Shown here: one piece after another, positions 1 through 6,275 of the stretch
How the letters are laid out: each line of letters starts with the position of its first letter
Position numbering within the stretch: position 1 is the stretch's first letter
From: Sphingomonas bacterium
GTDB taxonomy: Bacteria > Pseudomonadota > Alphaproteobacteria > Sphingomonadales > Sphingomonadaceae
DNA length: 11,094 nt
Reading direction: 5' to 3'
Assembly: GCA_026785965.1 (NCBI GenBank)
Contig: JAJAYY010000076.1
Coordinates: 1 to 11,094 of the forward strand
The notes under the pieces: generated by a model
Database searches by the model: none
The model's input: only the letters and a program-made list of their open reading frames with translations
Told to the model about the DNA's origin: nothing
Translations under genes and position numbers: made by a program

Positions 1-211
1 CCTCGGGGGTGTTGAACACATGATGGATCGCAACCGTCAGCTCGACCACGCCAAGCCCCGACCCAAGGTGCCCGCCCGAGGTCGACACCGCCGAGATCAT
101 CTCGGCGCGAAGCTCATCGGCCAGTTGCGGCAGTTCGTCCTTCCGGAAGGTGCGGATATCGGCGGGCGAATTGACCCGGTCGAGGAGCGGCGTAAGCGGG
201 CGATCAGACAT
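1..211 (-). CDS. dxs: 1-deoxy-D-xylulose-5-phosphate synthase, N-terminal part (runs off left edge)
   Basis: Dxs is a thiamine-diphosphate enzyme that condenses pyruvate with glyceraldehyde 3-phosphate, the first step of the MEP route to isoprenoids (carotenoids, quinones, hopanoids). Only the first 70 codons are present. They begin [20 protein letters not shown] and contain the Dxs N-terminal hallmark [20 protein letters not shown] (from about residue 45), with the conserved His at position 48 that lies near the cofactor in the family. The ATG at 209-211 is preceded by AAGGA about 8 bases upstream, which supports this start. It lies 40 bases downstream of the nadR stop on the same strand and may be co-transcribed, though a degenerate palindrome fills that gap. 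The rest of the gene (normally about 640 residues) lies outside the window. Confidence 0.93.
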   Translation of the reverse strand, partial: MSDRPLTPLLDRVNSPADIRTFRKDELPQLADELRAEMISAVSTSGGHLGSGLGVVELTVAIHHVFNTPE

Positions 212-235
212 GGGCCCATTCCTTAAGCGCCTAAT

Positions 236-255
236 TTGAGCCTGTCGAACCTCAA
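236..255. repeat. Degenerate sphingomonad-type palindromic intergenic repeat
   Basis: TTGAGCCTGTCGAACCTCAA overlaps the nadR stop codon and the short gap before dxs. Its ends (TTGAG/CTCAA) are inverted, and the core GAGCCTGTCGAA resembles, from memory, the CTTCGACAGGCTCAG-type palindrome common between genes in sphingomonads. There is only one copy in this window, and it lacks a full second arm. Confidence 0.35.
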
Positions 256-1235
256 TCGCTCGCCAGCGAGTCGATTGCCGCCACTGCCGTTTCGAACCGT
301 CCGTCCCAACTGCCCTTGATCTCGACCCAGCGCACGCGCGTCGTAGCCAGAACGGCGCGCGCCACGCGGTCGAACTGGACGCGTTGCTCGGGCTCGCGAT
401 AGACTCGCGTTCCGTCGTCGATGAACGGCGCGTCGGTCGCCAGCATCAGATACAGGTCGGCTTTGCGCTCGCATAGTAATTCGTCGCCGGTATGGCCGAT
501 CATCATTTGCGACCAGGCTGCGGTCATCAGCGCGTCGGTGTCGGCGATCAGGCGGCGGTTGCACCATGGCCGCGCCGCCTCGATCATCGCTTGCTGCGCG
601 CGACCGATCAACAGCAGATCCTGTTCGCGGCACTCGGTGCCATAGGTTTCGCAATGGGCGCGGCCATATTCGGGGACCAATACGGTACCGTAATGAACTG
701 CCAGACGCTCGGCCAGGGTCGATTTGCCGACGCTCTCGACTCCATGCAGGCAGATGGTGTGTGCATAATGATCGCGCACCGGCGCCGGCAGAAATTGCCA
801 ATGCCCCCACGGATTGTCGCGCACCGCACTGCCCGAAAGCCCGCCGAGCCCGTTCTGGTCGGCCCCCAGCACGCGCGCGCCGAGCGGCACATACAGCCCC
901 CCGACCTGCCGCGCCAGTTCGGCGCCATAGGCCTCACCGGCGAACAGATAGTCGATCGGATCGGGGTGGACCTTGCTCACGATCGAGCGCCAGATCGGCC
1001 AATATTCCTTGCTCTCGCCAGGGTCCTGCGGGGCCGGCGCGCCGTGACCGACCACCCGGCACTTGGAAAACATGTCGCGCATCCACTCGATCCGCAACGG
1101 GCCCGAAATGCTATCGCCAGGAAGCCACGCGACGAGGATCGTCAGTTCATCGACCAGCGCCATCGCCGCCTCGATCAGCGCGACATGGCCCGCGTGGGGC
1201 GGCAGGAATTTGCCGAGGATGAAGCCGCGTCTCAT
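252..1235 (-). CDS. nadR: NadR-type bifunctional NMN adenylyltransferase / ribosylnicotinamide kinase
   Basis: The predicted 327-residue cytosolic protein should phosphorylate nicotinamide riboside to NMN and adenylylate NMN to NAD, completing salvage of riboside brought in by PnuC. The N-terminal nucleotidyltransferase domain has [10 protein letters not shown] (residues 8-17), a variant of the GxFxPxHxGH signature, and LSGSAVR (133-139), a counterpart of the second ISxxxIR motif. The C-terminal kinase domain has a Walker A GVESVGKS (165-172), then VPEYGR (187-192), ADTD (231-234) and FIDDGTR (271-277), as in NadR kinases. No N-terminal helix-turn-helix is present, so it is not an E. coli-type NadR repressor. 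I chose the ATG at 1233-1235 because it overlaps the pnuC stop (ATGA), has GGAAGG upstream and sits directly before the first motif; a GTG 21 bases further upstream lies inside pnuC. Confidence 0.9.
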   Translation of the reverse strand: MRRGFILGKFLPPHAGHVALIEAAMALVDELTILVAWLPGDSISGPLRIEWMRDMFSKCRVVGHGAPAPQDPGESKEYWPIWRSIVSKVHPDPIDYLFAGEAYGAELARQVGGLYVPLGARVLGADQNGLGGLSGSAVRDNPWGHWQFLPAPVRDHYAHTICLHGVESVGKSTLAERLAVHYGTVLVPEYGRAHCETYGTECREQDLLLIGRAQQAMIEAARPWCNRRLIADTDALMTAAWSQMMIGHTGDELLCERKADLYLMLATDAPFIDDGTRVYREPEQRVQFDRVARAVLATTRVRWVEIKGSWDGRFETAVAAIDSLASD

Positions 1236-1789
1236 GCGTTCGCCTTCCGCCACCACTCAAATAGTCCGAACCCCGAAATCACCAGGAACACCGCGTAAAG
1301 CCCCGCGGTCACGTCCAGCCCGCGCGAAACGAACAACCCGATCGCGGCCACATCGACCAGTATCCACAACAGCCAGCTTTCAACCCGCCGTAGCGACTGC
1401 AGGATTTGCGCCGCGACGCTGAACCCGGCGACGCTGGCGTCGATCATTGGCGACGCGGCATCGGTCAGGCGCGCCATCCCCAAGCCCCACACCACGCTCG
1501 CCGCGATCGTCCCTGCTAACTACGCCAGGCGCGAGCGATTCGACATCCAGCCGACCGCAACGCCGCGATCGACCCGTTCGGCGCGACTCCACGCCCACCA
1601 GCCATACACTTGCACGACCAGGAAAAAGATCTGCAGCAGCCCATCGGAATAGAGCTTGGCATTCACGAACACGAAGAAATAGAGGATCACCATCGCGATC
1701 CCGAACGGGTAATTCCACATCGACCGGCGCACCACCAACACGACGTTGATCACGCCAAGCAGCGCCGCCGCATATTCGATGCCACCCAC
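1232..1789 (-). pseudogene. pnuC: Nicotinamide riboside transporter PnuC, interrupted by one in-frame amber codon
   Basis: PnuC is an inner-membrane facilitator for nicotinamide riboside. The frame opens with GTG at 1787-1789, reads 89 codons with PnuC features (LLGVINVVLVVRRSMWNYPFGI, YSDGLLQIFFLVVQVYGWWAW), meets TAG at 1520-1522, and continues in the same frame with no further stop through QSLRRVESWLLWILVDVAAI to a TGA at 1232-1234. Read through, it would be 185 residues, about normal for the family, with several hydrophobic helices in both halves, so nothing is missing except one codon. The amber lies in the loop after the WWAW segment; a one-base change from TGG or CAG is the simplest origin. 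The 3' half could restart at GTG 1493-1495, but that would give only an 87-residue fragment. The start has no good ribosome-binding site. nadR overlaps the 3' end by four bases, so early termination could reduce nadR translation. Sequencing error cannot be excluded. Confidence 0.8.
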
Positions 1790-1839
1790 GAAAATTTGGC
1801 TAGATTGAGGGCGAGGGCGCGAACAGCGGGCGCATCAGC

Positions 1840-2298
1840 CTAGCGACAATCGCCGCAGGTGCCGCGAACTTCGATCACTGGCCGGACCTGCTCAAACCCC
1901 GCATTGGTCGCCGCATCGCGCACCCCACCCGACAATTTGTCGTCGTCTAAATGGGTCGCCTGTCCGCACGTGTCGCAAATCAGGAAAATGCAGTCGTGGA
2001 GGCAGCCGGGGTGGGCGTTGGCGACGTAGGCGTTGGCGCTTTCGACCCGCCGCGCAAGGTTGCTGCCGACAAACAGGTCGAGGATGCGATAGACGCTGTT
2101 GGCCGCGACGCGCTTGCCGCGCGCCGCCGACACCGCCTCGGCAATTTCATAAGCGCTCGCCGGCTTGTCGAATCCAGCCAGCGCCTCGAACACCGCAGCG
2201 CGCATGTCGGTCCATTGCTCGCCGCTCTCACGCATCCGCCGGGCCGCGGCGTCGCGCAGCGACTCGCCTTCGTGAAGATGATGATCGTGGTTGCCCAT
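1840..2298 (-). CDS. zur: Fur-family transcriptional regulator, probably zinc-responsive Zur
   Basis: This 152-residue protein has Fur-family architecture: an N-terminal winged helix (about residues 15-90, with the recognition-helix region VAANSVYRILDLF at 64-76) and a C-terminal metal-binding and dimerisation part. C108xxC111 and C148xxC151 form the expected structural zinc site, and HPGCLHDC (96-103) supplies further possible metal ligands. The N-terminus is unusually His-rich (HDHHLH, residues 4-9). The overall pattern fits Zur, the zinc-loaded repressor of zinc uptake genes, better than an iron-sensing Fur, but the metal is inferred. ATG 2296-2298 is the first possible start after an upstream in-frame stop and has no Shine-Dalgarno sequence; a promoter-like element ends six bases before it, suggesting a leaderless mRNA. 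No zinc transporter gene lies beside it; pnuC follows 50 bases downstream. Confidence 0.8.
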   Translation of the reverse strand: MGNHDHHLHEGESLRDAAARRMRESGEQWTDMRAAVFEALAGFDKPASAYEIAEAVSAARGKRVAANSVYRILDLFVGSNLARRVESANAYVANAHPGCLHDCIFLICDTCGQATHLDDDKLSGGVRDAATNAGFEQVRPVIEVRGTCGDCR

Positions 2299-2304
2299 GC
2301 CGAC

Positions 2305-2333
2305 GGAATAGGCGTGCGGCCCGCATTGAACAA
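2305..2333 (-). promoter_or_regulatory. Candidate promoter of zur, consistent with a leaderless transcript
   Basis: On the minus strand TTGTTC (2333-2328) and TATTCC (2310-2305) are separated by 17 bases, a sigma-70-like arrangement with moderate matches. Only six bases separate the -10-like hexamer from the zur ATG, so transcription would start at or next to the start codon. This fits the absence of a ribosome-binding site. Confidence 0.35.
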
Positions 2334-2354
2334 GCGGCGGCGGACGGCGTTCAA
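2326..2354. repeat. Inverted repeat TTGAAC-N17-GTTCAA between zur and the channel gene
   Basis: Perfect 6-base arms (2326-2331 and 2349-2354) flank a 17-base GC-rich spacer in the 61-base divergent gap. One arm overlaps the proposed zur -35 element and the other ends five bases before the channel gene start. It could be an operator for both genes or chance; it does not look like the AT-rich GTTATA-type Zur box described in proteobacteria. Confidence 0.25.
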
Positions 2355-2359
2355 CGCAA

Positions 2360-3070
2360 ATGGTTCACCACCGTCATAATCCCGACGCACCGGCGCGACG
2401 CGACGAATTGGAAGGCGAAGGCGCGATTCGCGGCACCGCGCGGATGGAGGCGTTTGCCGACGGGGTGTTCGCGATCTCCTTCACCTTGCCGGTGTTTCAG
2501 ATCATGCTTCCGTCGGGGTCGCGCGATGGCGCCCGGCTGGGGCACGACCTGCTCGCCATCTGGCCGACATATCTCGGCTATCTGCTCGCCTCATTGGTGA
2601 TCGGGCTATACTGGGTCCACCATCATTTTTCGGGTGCGATCTACCGCACCACCGGGCATTGGTTCTTGCTCGCGACGGTCCTGTTCCTGACCATGATCGG
2701 CTTCATCGCTTTCCCCGCCCGGGTGTTCGCCGAGCATGTCCCCGACCCCGCTGCCCATCCCGCCGCGGCGCATTACTGGGTTGTGTCGCTGGCCTTATTG
2801 TCGCTGACCTGGCTGATCAAATGGACCGTTGGTCGGCTCAGGGGCCAAGTCGATGCGCGGCTCGAACCTGACTATATCGCCCGGCTTGACCGTCATTATC
2901 GACGGATGTTCTTTGGCAACTTCATCGCGGTCGCGCTGGTTTTCATGCGCTGGGAAATCGGCCTCGCGCTGTCGAGCCTGCTCGTGCTGTGGCTCGTGCT
3001 ACCCCCCGAAACGCCGCGCTACATCCACAAGGCCCCGGTGGTCGAGGGCGAGGAAGCGATGGGCATTTAG
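2360..3070 (+). CDS. TMEM175 (DUF1211) family membrane protein, putative potassium channel
   Basis: The 236-residue protein carries the family signature at the start of the first membrane helix: R28-M-E-A-F-A-D-G-V-F-A-I, a variant of RxxxFSDGVFAI, followed by TLPVFQIM. A second family feature, GLYWVHHHF, lies at about residues 80-88. Five or six hydrophobic segments follow, with the last ending in LLVLWLVLPP near residue 218. Bacterial TMEM175 proteins of this size have six helices and form tetrameric, potassium-selective leak channels lacking the classical TVGYG filter; the role here is inferred from that. The N-terminal 27 residues before the signature are charged and variable. ATG 2360-2362 has no clear ribosome-binding site, and M29 is a possible later start, but it would remove the conserved Arg. 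It diverges from zur across 61 bases, and its TAG overlaps the merC stop from the opposite strand. Confidence 0.82.
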   Translation: MVHHRHNPDAPARRDELEGEGAIRGTARMEAFADGVFAISFTLPVFQIMLPSGSRDGARLGHDLLAIWPTYLGYLLASLVIGLYWVHHHFSGAIYRTTGHWFLLATVLFLTMIGFIAFPARVFAEHVPDPAAHPAAAHYWVVSLALLSLTWLIKWTVGRLRGQVDARLEPDYIARLDRHYRRMFFGNFIAVALVFMRWEIGLALSSLLVLWLVLPPETPRYIHKAPVVEGEEAMGI

Positions 3071-3435
3071 TCGGCGGCGATCGCGTTGAGCCGATGGCCG
3101 AGGGCGAGGATCGCCACTCCGACCACCGTGTACAGCGCCTCGGTCCCGTCATGCGGCAGCGTCAGCGCGCCAGCCATCACGCCCAGGCCAAGCCCGCCAA
3201 CCGCGCTCGGCATGGTATAGCCATGGTCAAGGATGCCGCGGCCGAGCGCGATCGCGCCCATCAGCATCGCCAGGCTCAGTCCGACTTCATGGATCCAGTC
3301 GGCGCCAAGGAAGCCACCGGCACTCGCGACCAGCGCCAGCAACACCGTCGTGCCGAGGCAATGCACCAGGCACAGCCCGCTCAAACCAATGGCGAAGCGA
3401 TCGAGGCGCGAAGAATGAAATAGAGCGTGCGACAT
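3067..3435 (-). CDS. MerC-domain integral membrane protein
   Basis: The 122-residue protein is almost entirely hydrophobic with four predicted helices. The first contains C22-L-V-H-C26, matching the cysteine pair of the first MerC helix used for metal binding, followed by the glycine-rich GGLGLGVMAGAL (80-91) and GTEALYTVVGVAILALGHRLN (97-117) typical of the family. MerC of mercury operons moves Hg(II) inward; many alphaproteobacteria carry stand-alone chromosomal MerC-domain proteins of unknown function, and no merA, merR, merP or merT is seen here, so a mercury role is not supported. I chose ATG 3433-3435; a TTG 30 bases upstream also opens the frame but would include the -10 region of the best promoter candidate. 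There is no ribosome-binding site. The stop (TAA 3067-3069) overlaps the stop of the convergent channel gene. Confidence 0.75.
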   Translation of the reverse strand: MSHALFHSSRLDRFAIGLSGLCLVHCLGTTVLLALVASAGGFLGADWIHEVGLSLAMLMGAIALGRGILDHGYTMPSAVGGLGLGVMAGALTLPHDGTEALYTVVGVAILALGHRLNAIAAD

Positions 3436-3443
3436 TGACCGAG

Positions 3444-3472
3444 GATATATCGTCTCTTCGTGCAAGTTACAA
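3444..3472 (-). promoter_or_regulatory. Candidate promoter of the MerC-domain gene, near-leaderless
   Basis: On the minus strand TTGTAA (3472-3467) and TATATC (3449-3444) are spaced by exactly 17 bases and stand out as AT-rich in GC-rich surroundings. The -10-like hexamer ends eight bases before the ATG at 3435, so the transcript would start at or within a base or two of the start codon. Confidence 0.4.
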
Positions 3473-3537
3473 CATCACATTGGGGCGGCAAGGCAAAATT
3501 ATTGGCAAGCAGCAGCAAAGCCGCCATAGGCGCCGCC

Positions 3538-4599
3538 ATGGACACTGCGCTCGACACCCCGCTTGCCCCAGCACTCGATAACGCCCCTCGCCCGCTCGCC
3601 ATCGCGCGCTGGCTGCTGCTGATTGCGAGCATGGTGTTGTTGATGGTCGTAGTCGGCGGAATCACCCGCCTCACCGAAAGCGGATTGAGCATCACCGAAT
3701 GGGAGCTGGTCGCGGGCGCGATCCCGCCGCTGACCAACGCCGACTGGCAGCACGCTTTCGCGCTCTATCAAGCGACCCCCGAATATCAGCGCATCAACGG
3801 CCCCGCGGGGATGGATCTGGCGGCCTTCCAGCAGATATATTTCTGGGAATGGGCGCACCGTGTGCTGGGGCGCGTAATCGGGCTCGCGTTCGCGCTTCCA
3901 TTGGCCTGGTTTGCCTGGAAACGCGCGATTCCGGAGGGTTATGGCTGGCGGCTGACGGCCCTGCTGGCGCTGATCGCGGGCCAGGGCGCGCTGGGTTGGT
4001 ATATGGTCCAATCGGGTCTCGTGTTGCGCACCGACGTCAGCCATTTCCGGCTTTCAGCGCACCTGCTCACCGCGCTGTTCGCTCTGGCCGGGCTGATCTG
4101 GACCGCGCTCGACCTGCGCCTATTGGCGCGGACCGGCGAGGCACAGACCGCCCGGCTCACTCCGCTGGTCCTTGGCGCCGCGCTGATCCTGCTGATCCAG
4201 CTTTTGCTCGGGGCGTGGGTCGCCGGACTCAACGCCGGCTATGTCGCGAGCGATTGGCCGCTGATGCAGGGGCGGCTCGTCCCCGACGGCATCGATGGTT
4301 CGCGTGGTGCCTGGTTCGCGCTGACTCATGATCCGTTTCTGATCCACTTCCTCCACCGCTGGTGGGCGTGGGTCGCGGTCGCCGCGCTGATTGTCGTTGC
4401 GCGCCGCGTCAAGCCGCTCGATCGCCGCGCCTCCATCGCCATTCACGCTGCCCTCGGAACGCAAATCCTGCTTGGCATCGCAACCGTGATGAGCGGCATG
4501 TCAATCGGTCTGGCCGTCGCGCACCAGGCCGTCGGCGCCCTGCTCGTTGCGGCTTTTGCCTGGGGAGAGCATGTGCTGGGCCGTCAGCACGACGCATGA
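3538..4599 (+). CDS. ctaA: Heme A synthase (COX15/CtaA family)
   Basis: CtaA is an inner-membrane enzyme that oxidises the C8 methyl group of heme O to give heme A for aa3-type cytochrome oxidase. The 353-residue protein has about eight helices in two homologous four-helix halves. Visible signatures are GGITRLTESGLSITEW (40-55), EWAHRVLGR (104-112, H107), LGWYMVQSGL (152-161), HFRLSAHL (169-176), HFLHRWWAW (270-278) and VAHQAVGA (327-334, H329), giving the paired histidines that bind heme. Length fits the alphaproteobacterial type, which lacks the cysteine pair of the Bacillus form. The frame is open back to GTG 3460, but those 26 codons are not family-like and overlap the merC promoter, so I start at ATG 3538-3540; its ribosome-binding site is weak. 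Its stop overlaps the cutA start. Confidence 0.95.
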   Translation: MDTALDTPLAPALDNAPRPLAIARWLLLIASMVLLMVVVGGITRLTESGLSITEWELVAGAIPPLTNADWQHAFALYQATPEYQRINGPAGMDLAAFQQIYFWEWAHRVLGRVIGLAFALPLAWFAWKRAIPEGYGWRLTALLALIAGQGALGWYMVQSGLVLRTDVSHFRLSAHLLTALFALAGLIWTALDLRLLARTGEAQTARLTPLVLGAALILLIQLLLGAWVAGLNAGYVASDWPLMQGRLVPDGIDGSRGAWFALTHDPFLIHFLHRWWAWVAVAALIVVARRVKPLDRRASIAIHAALGTQILLGIATVMSGMSIGLAVAHQAVGALLVAAFAWGEHVLGRQHDA

Positions 4600-4910
4600 G
4601 CGTCGTCACCGTTTATGCGGTGTTCCCCGATGTCGCTGAAGCGATGCGCATCGGCCGAACCGTCGTCGAGGAGCGGCTCGCGGCGTGCATCAACGTGCTT
4701 GGCCCGTGCACCTCAATCTTTTTGTGGGACGGCGCGGTCGCCCAGTCGGACGAAGCCCCCGCATTGCTCAAGACCACCCTCGCCCGCGCCGACGCGCTGG
4801 TTCAACGCCTCGCCGAACTGCACAGCTATGAGGTCCCGGCGATCGTCGTGTGGCCGATCGAGCGGCTCGACAATGGCTATGCCGAATGGGTCGAAAACGA
4901 ACTCCGGTAA
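4596..4910 (+). CDS. cutA: CutA1 divalent-cation tolerance protein
   Basis: The 104-residue soluble protein matches CutA1, a small trimeric PII-like fold linked in E. coli to copper tolerance but of unclear biochemical role. Features are VVTVYAVFPDVAEAMRIGR (from residue 3), VVEERLAACINVLGPCTSIFLW (23-44, with the RLAAC segment), LLKTTLARADAL (57-68), and LHSYEVPAIVVWPI followed by YAEWVENEL at the C-terminus. The common YxVPEI reads YEVPAI here, and a WVE close to the end is as in the family. The start ATG 4596-4598 overlaps the ctaA stop (ATGA), so the two are very likely co-translated; the longer upstream open frame inside ctaA is not family-like. The pairing with ctaA could suggest a link to metal supply for oxidase assembly, but that is inference only. 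Confidence 0.93.
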   Translation: MSVVTVYAVFPDVAEAMRIGRTVVEERLAACINVLGPCTSIFLWDGAVAQSDEAPALLKTTLARADALVQRLAELHSYEVPAIVVWPIERLDNGYAEWVENELR

Positions 4911-4942
4911 CATATTACCCGTCAGCAATCGCCGGCTTTTGC

Positions 4943-4971
4943 TTGACTTTCTCGTGCTCGATCAGCATTAG
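4943..4971 (+). promoter_or_regulatory. Candidate promoter of rplM-rpsI
   Basis: TTGACT (4943-4948) and CATTAG (4966-4971) are separated by 17 bases. The -35 match is strong and the -10 match moderate. Transcription would begin near 4978, leaving a leader of roughly 57 bases that contains the hairpin described separately. Confidence 0.5.
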
Positions 4972-4982
4972 CCCGCCCAGCG

Positions 4983-5002
4983 GCGCTCCTCCAGAGGGGC
5001 GC
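4983..5002 (+). promoter_or_regulatory. Hairpin in the rplM leader
   Basis: GCGCTCCT (4983-4990) pairs with AGGGGCGC (4995-5002), including one G-U pair, around a CCAG tetraloop. A five-T run begins eight bases after the stem, too far for a typical terminator. It lies in the predicted 5' leader, about 30 bases before the rplM start, and could be a site of ribosomal-protein feedback, a transcript-stabilising element, or simply structure. I know of no described L13 leader in this group that it matches. Confidence 0.4.
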
Positions 5003-5034
5003 TTCCTGCATTTTTATCGAAGAGGTCACAGCCC

Positions 5035-5514
5035 ATGAAGGCGCTGATGAAGACCACCAAGTCGATCAAACCGGCGGACGTGGAAAAGAAATGGCATCTG
5101 ATCGATGCCGACGGCCTGGTGGTTGGACGCGTCGCGTCGATCATCGCCAACATCCTGCGCGGCAAGCATAAGCCGAGCTACACCCCGCACGTAGACTGCG
5201 GCGACCATGTCGTCGTGATCAACGCCGGCAAGGTCAAGTTCACCGGCCGCAAGCTCGACCAGAAGATCTATTACAAGCACACCGGTTATGTCGGCGGCTT
5301 GAAAGAGACCACTGCCGGCAAGGTGCTTGAAGGTCGTTTTCCCGAGCGCGTACTTGAGAAAGCGGTCGAACGCATGATCCCGCGCGGCCCGCTCGGTCGC
5401 GATCAGATGCGCGCGCTTCACCTCTACAACGGCACCGAGCATCCGCACGGAGGCCAGAGCCCCGAGCCGATGGACGTCGCCAGCATGAACCGCAAGAACA
5501 AGGTGGGCGCATAA
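5035..5514 (+). CDS. rplM: 50S ribosomal protein L13
   Basis: L13 is an early-assembling protein of the large subunit that binds 23S rRNA. The 159-residue product shows the full family pattern: [21 protein letters not shown] (18-38), [24 protein letters not shown] (41-64), the [23 protein letters not shown] block (66-88), and [23 protein letters not shown] (103-125) with [11 protein letters not shown] following. It is a little longer than E. coli L13 (142 residues) owing to a short N-terminal addition and a C-terminal tail, as is usual in alphaproteobacteria. ATG 5035-5037 is preceded by AGAGG nine bases upstream; ATG at codon 5 is an alternative start. rpsI follows after one base, forming the conserved L13-S9 operon. 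Confidence 0.98.
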   Translation: MKALMKTTKSIKPADVEKKWHLIDADGLVVGRVASIIANILRGKHKPSYTPHVDCGDHVVVINAGKVKFTGRKLDQKIYYKHTGYVGGLKETTAGKVLEGRFPERVLEKAVERMIPRGPLGRDQMRALHLYNGTEHPHGGQSPEPMDVASMNRKNKVGA

Positions 5515-5515
5515 C

Positions 5516-6079
5516 ATGGCCGACAAAAAGTCCCTTTCCGATCTCGGTTCGCTGACTGGCACTGCTCCGGCCGCTCCGGCCCCTGCCTCGACGACGAGCG
5601 ATGCGCCTGCCGTCGAAGCAACCGAGACCGAGGTCCAGGCCCCGGTCAACCTCCAGCCCGAAGCCCCGCTGCGCGAGCAGCAGCTCGACAAGCAGGGCCG
5701 CGCTTACGCCACCGGTCGCCGCAAGGACGCCATCGCCCGCGTCTGGCTCAAGCCGGGTTCGGGCAAGATCGTCGTCAACGGCCGCGACCAGGTCACCTAT
5801 TTCGCGCGTCCGACGCTGCGCCTCGTCATCAACCAGCCGTTCGGGATCACCGACCGGTCTGGCCAATATGACGTGATCGCCACCGTCAAGGGCGGCGGGC
5901 TTTCGGGCCAGGCCGGTGCGGTGCTTCATGGCATCGCCCAGGCTCTGACCCGGTTCGAGCCGGTGCTGCGCACGACGGTCAAGCGGGCCGGCTTCCTGAC
6001 CCGCGACAGCCGCGCGGTCGAGCGCAAGAAGTATGGCAAGGCCAAAGCCCGCAAGAGCTTCCAATTCTCGAAGCGCTAA
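5516..6079 (+). CDS. rpsI: 30S ribosomal protein S9
   Basis: S9 is a small-subunit head protein whose basic C-terminal tail reaches the P-site tRNA. The core begins at [18 protein letters not shown] (64-81) and continues with [30 protein letters not shown] and [13 protein letters not shown], ending in [11 protein letters not shown], the conserved tail with the terminal SKR. At 187 residues it is well over the 130 of E. coli because of about 62 extra N-terminal residues rich in Ala, Pro, Thr and Glu; such extensions occur in sphingomonads. ATG 5516-5518 follows the rplM stop by one base, with AAGGTG inside the end of rplM as ribosome-binding site. A strong terminator follows 24 bases after the stop. 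The coding bases for the SFQFSK tail recur downstream at 7086-7105. Confidence 0.98.
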   Translation: MADKKSLSDLGSLTGTAPAAPAPASTTSDAPAVEATETEVQAPVNLQPEAPLREQQLDKQGRAYATGRRKDAIARVWLKPGSGKIVVNGRDQVTYFARPTLRLVINQPFGITDRSGQYDVIATVKGGGLSGQAGAVLHGIAQALTRFEPVLRTTVKRAGFLTRDSRAVERKKYGKAKARKSFQFSKR

Positions 6080-6132
6080 GGCTCTTATCAGTCGCGAACA
6101 ACGAAGGGCGGTCCCGCGGGGCCGCCCTTTTT
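6055..6132. repeat. Direct repeat, left copy (rpsI 3' end plus terminator)
   Basis: GAGCTTCCAATTCTC at 6055-6069, followed by GAAGC, is repeated at 7086-7100 followed by AAAGC (19 of 20 bases identical). In both copies a hairpin beginning AAGGGCGGTCC and ending in CCGCCCTT plus a T-run follows, 49 bases on in this copy and 47 in the other. This copy is the functional end of rpsI and its terminator. Confidence 0.7.
6104..6132 (+). terminator. Intrinsic terminator of rplM-rpsI
   Basis: AAGGGCGG (6104-6111) pairs perfectly with CCGCCCTT (6122-6129) around TCCCGCGGGG, whose bases can extend the stem, and the T-run spans 6128-6132. It lies 24 bases after the rpsI stop, as expected for an operon-ending terminator. 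Confidence 0.88.
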
Positions 6133-6247
6133 CCTTGCTGGACTTCGTCGTTCGTCGCGAGTGTCCCGACCGAGCGGTTCGTTTCCAAGGGACAGCGATA
6201 AAAATAACATGCTACGTTCAGCCTCCCCCAGTCGCATCCCCCGGGAA

Positions 6248-6258
6248 CGGGAATCCCG
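6248..6258. repeat. Short palindrome upstream of the SDR start
   Basis: CGGGA-A-TCCCG is a perfect 11-base palindrome ending six bases before the AGGAG ribosome-binding site of the SDR gene. It could be an operator or part of a small leader hairpin. The rest of the gap from the terminator to here (6133-6247) shows no gene; an AT-rich patch GATAAAAATAACATG near 6197-6211 may contain the -10 region but lacks a convincing -35 partner. Confidence 0.2.
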
Positions 6259-6275
6259 ATCACCAGGAGCAAGCG

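Noticed and set aside
492..1298. Long plus-strand open frame (268 codons) opposite nadR
   Set aside because: Residues are Arg/Ala/Gln-rich with no recognisable family, and the opposite strand encodes a clear NadR with catalytic motifs. It is a mirror of high GC codon bias.
1790..1842. Search for a riboswitch or leader before pnuC
   Set aside because: Only about 50 bases separate zur from pnuC and no stable conserved structure is apparent, so there is no support for an NAD-type or other riboswitch.
3067..3435. Mercury-resistance operon
   Set aside because: Only a MerC-domain protein is present; merR, merT, merP and merA are absent nearby, so a mercury operon is not supported.
3460..3537. N-terminal extension of ctaA from GTG 3460
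   Set aside because: The extra 26 residues do not resemble the family, and the DNA holds the promoter of the divergent MerC-domain gene.
5240..6064. Long minus-strand open frames opposite rplM and rpsI
   Set aside because: They lie wholly inside conserved ribosomal genes, show no family features and lack plausible starts with ribosome-binding sites.
6033..6275. Extension of the SDR frame back into rpsI
   Set aside because: It crosses the rpsI stop in another frame and a strong terminator; AGGAG before ATG 6276 fixes the true start.
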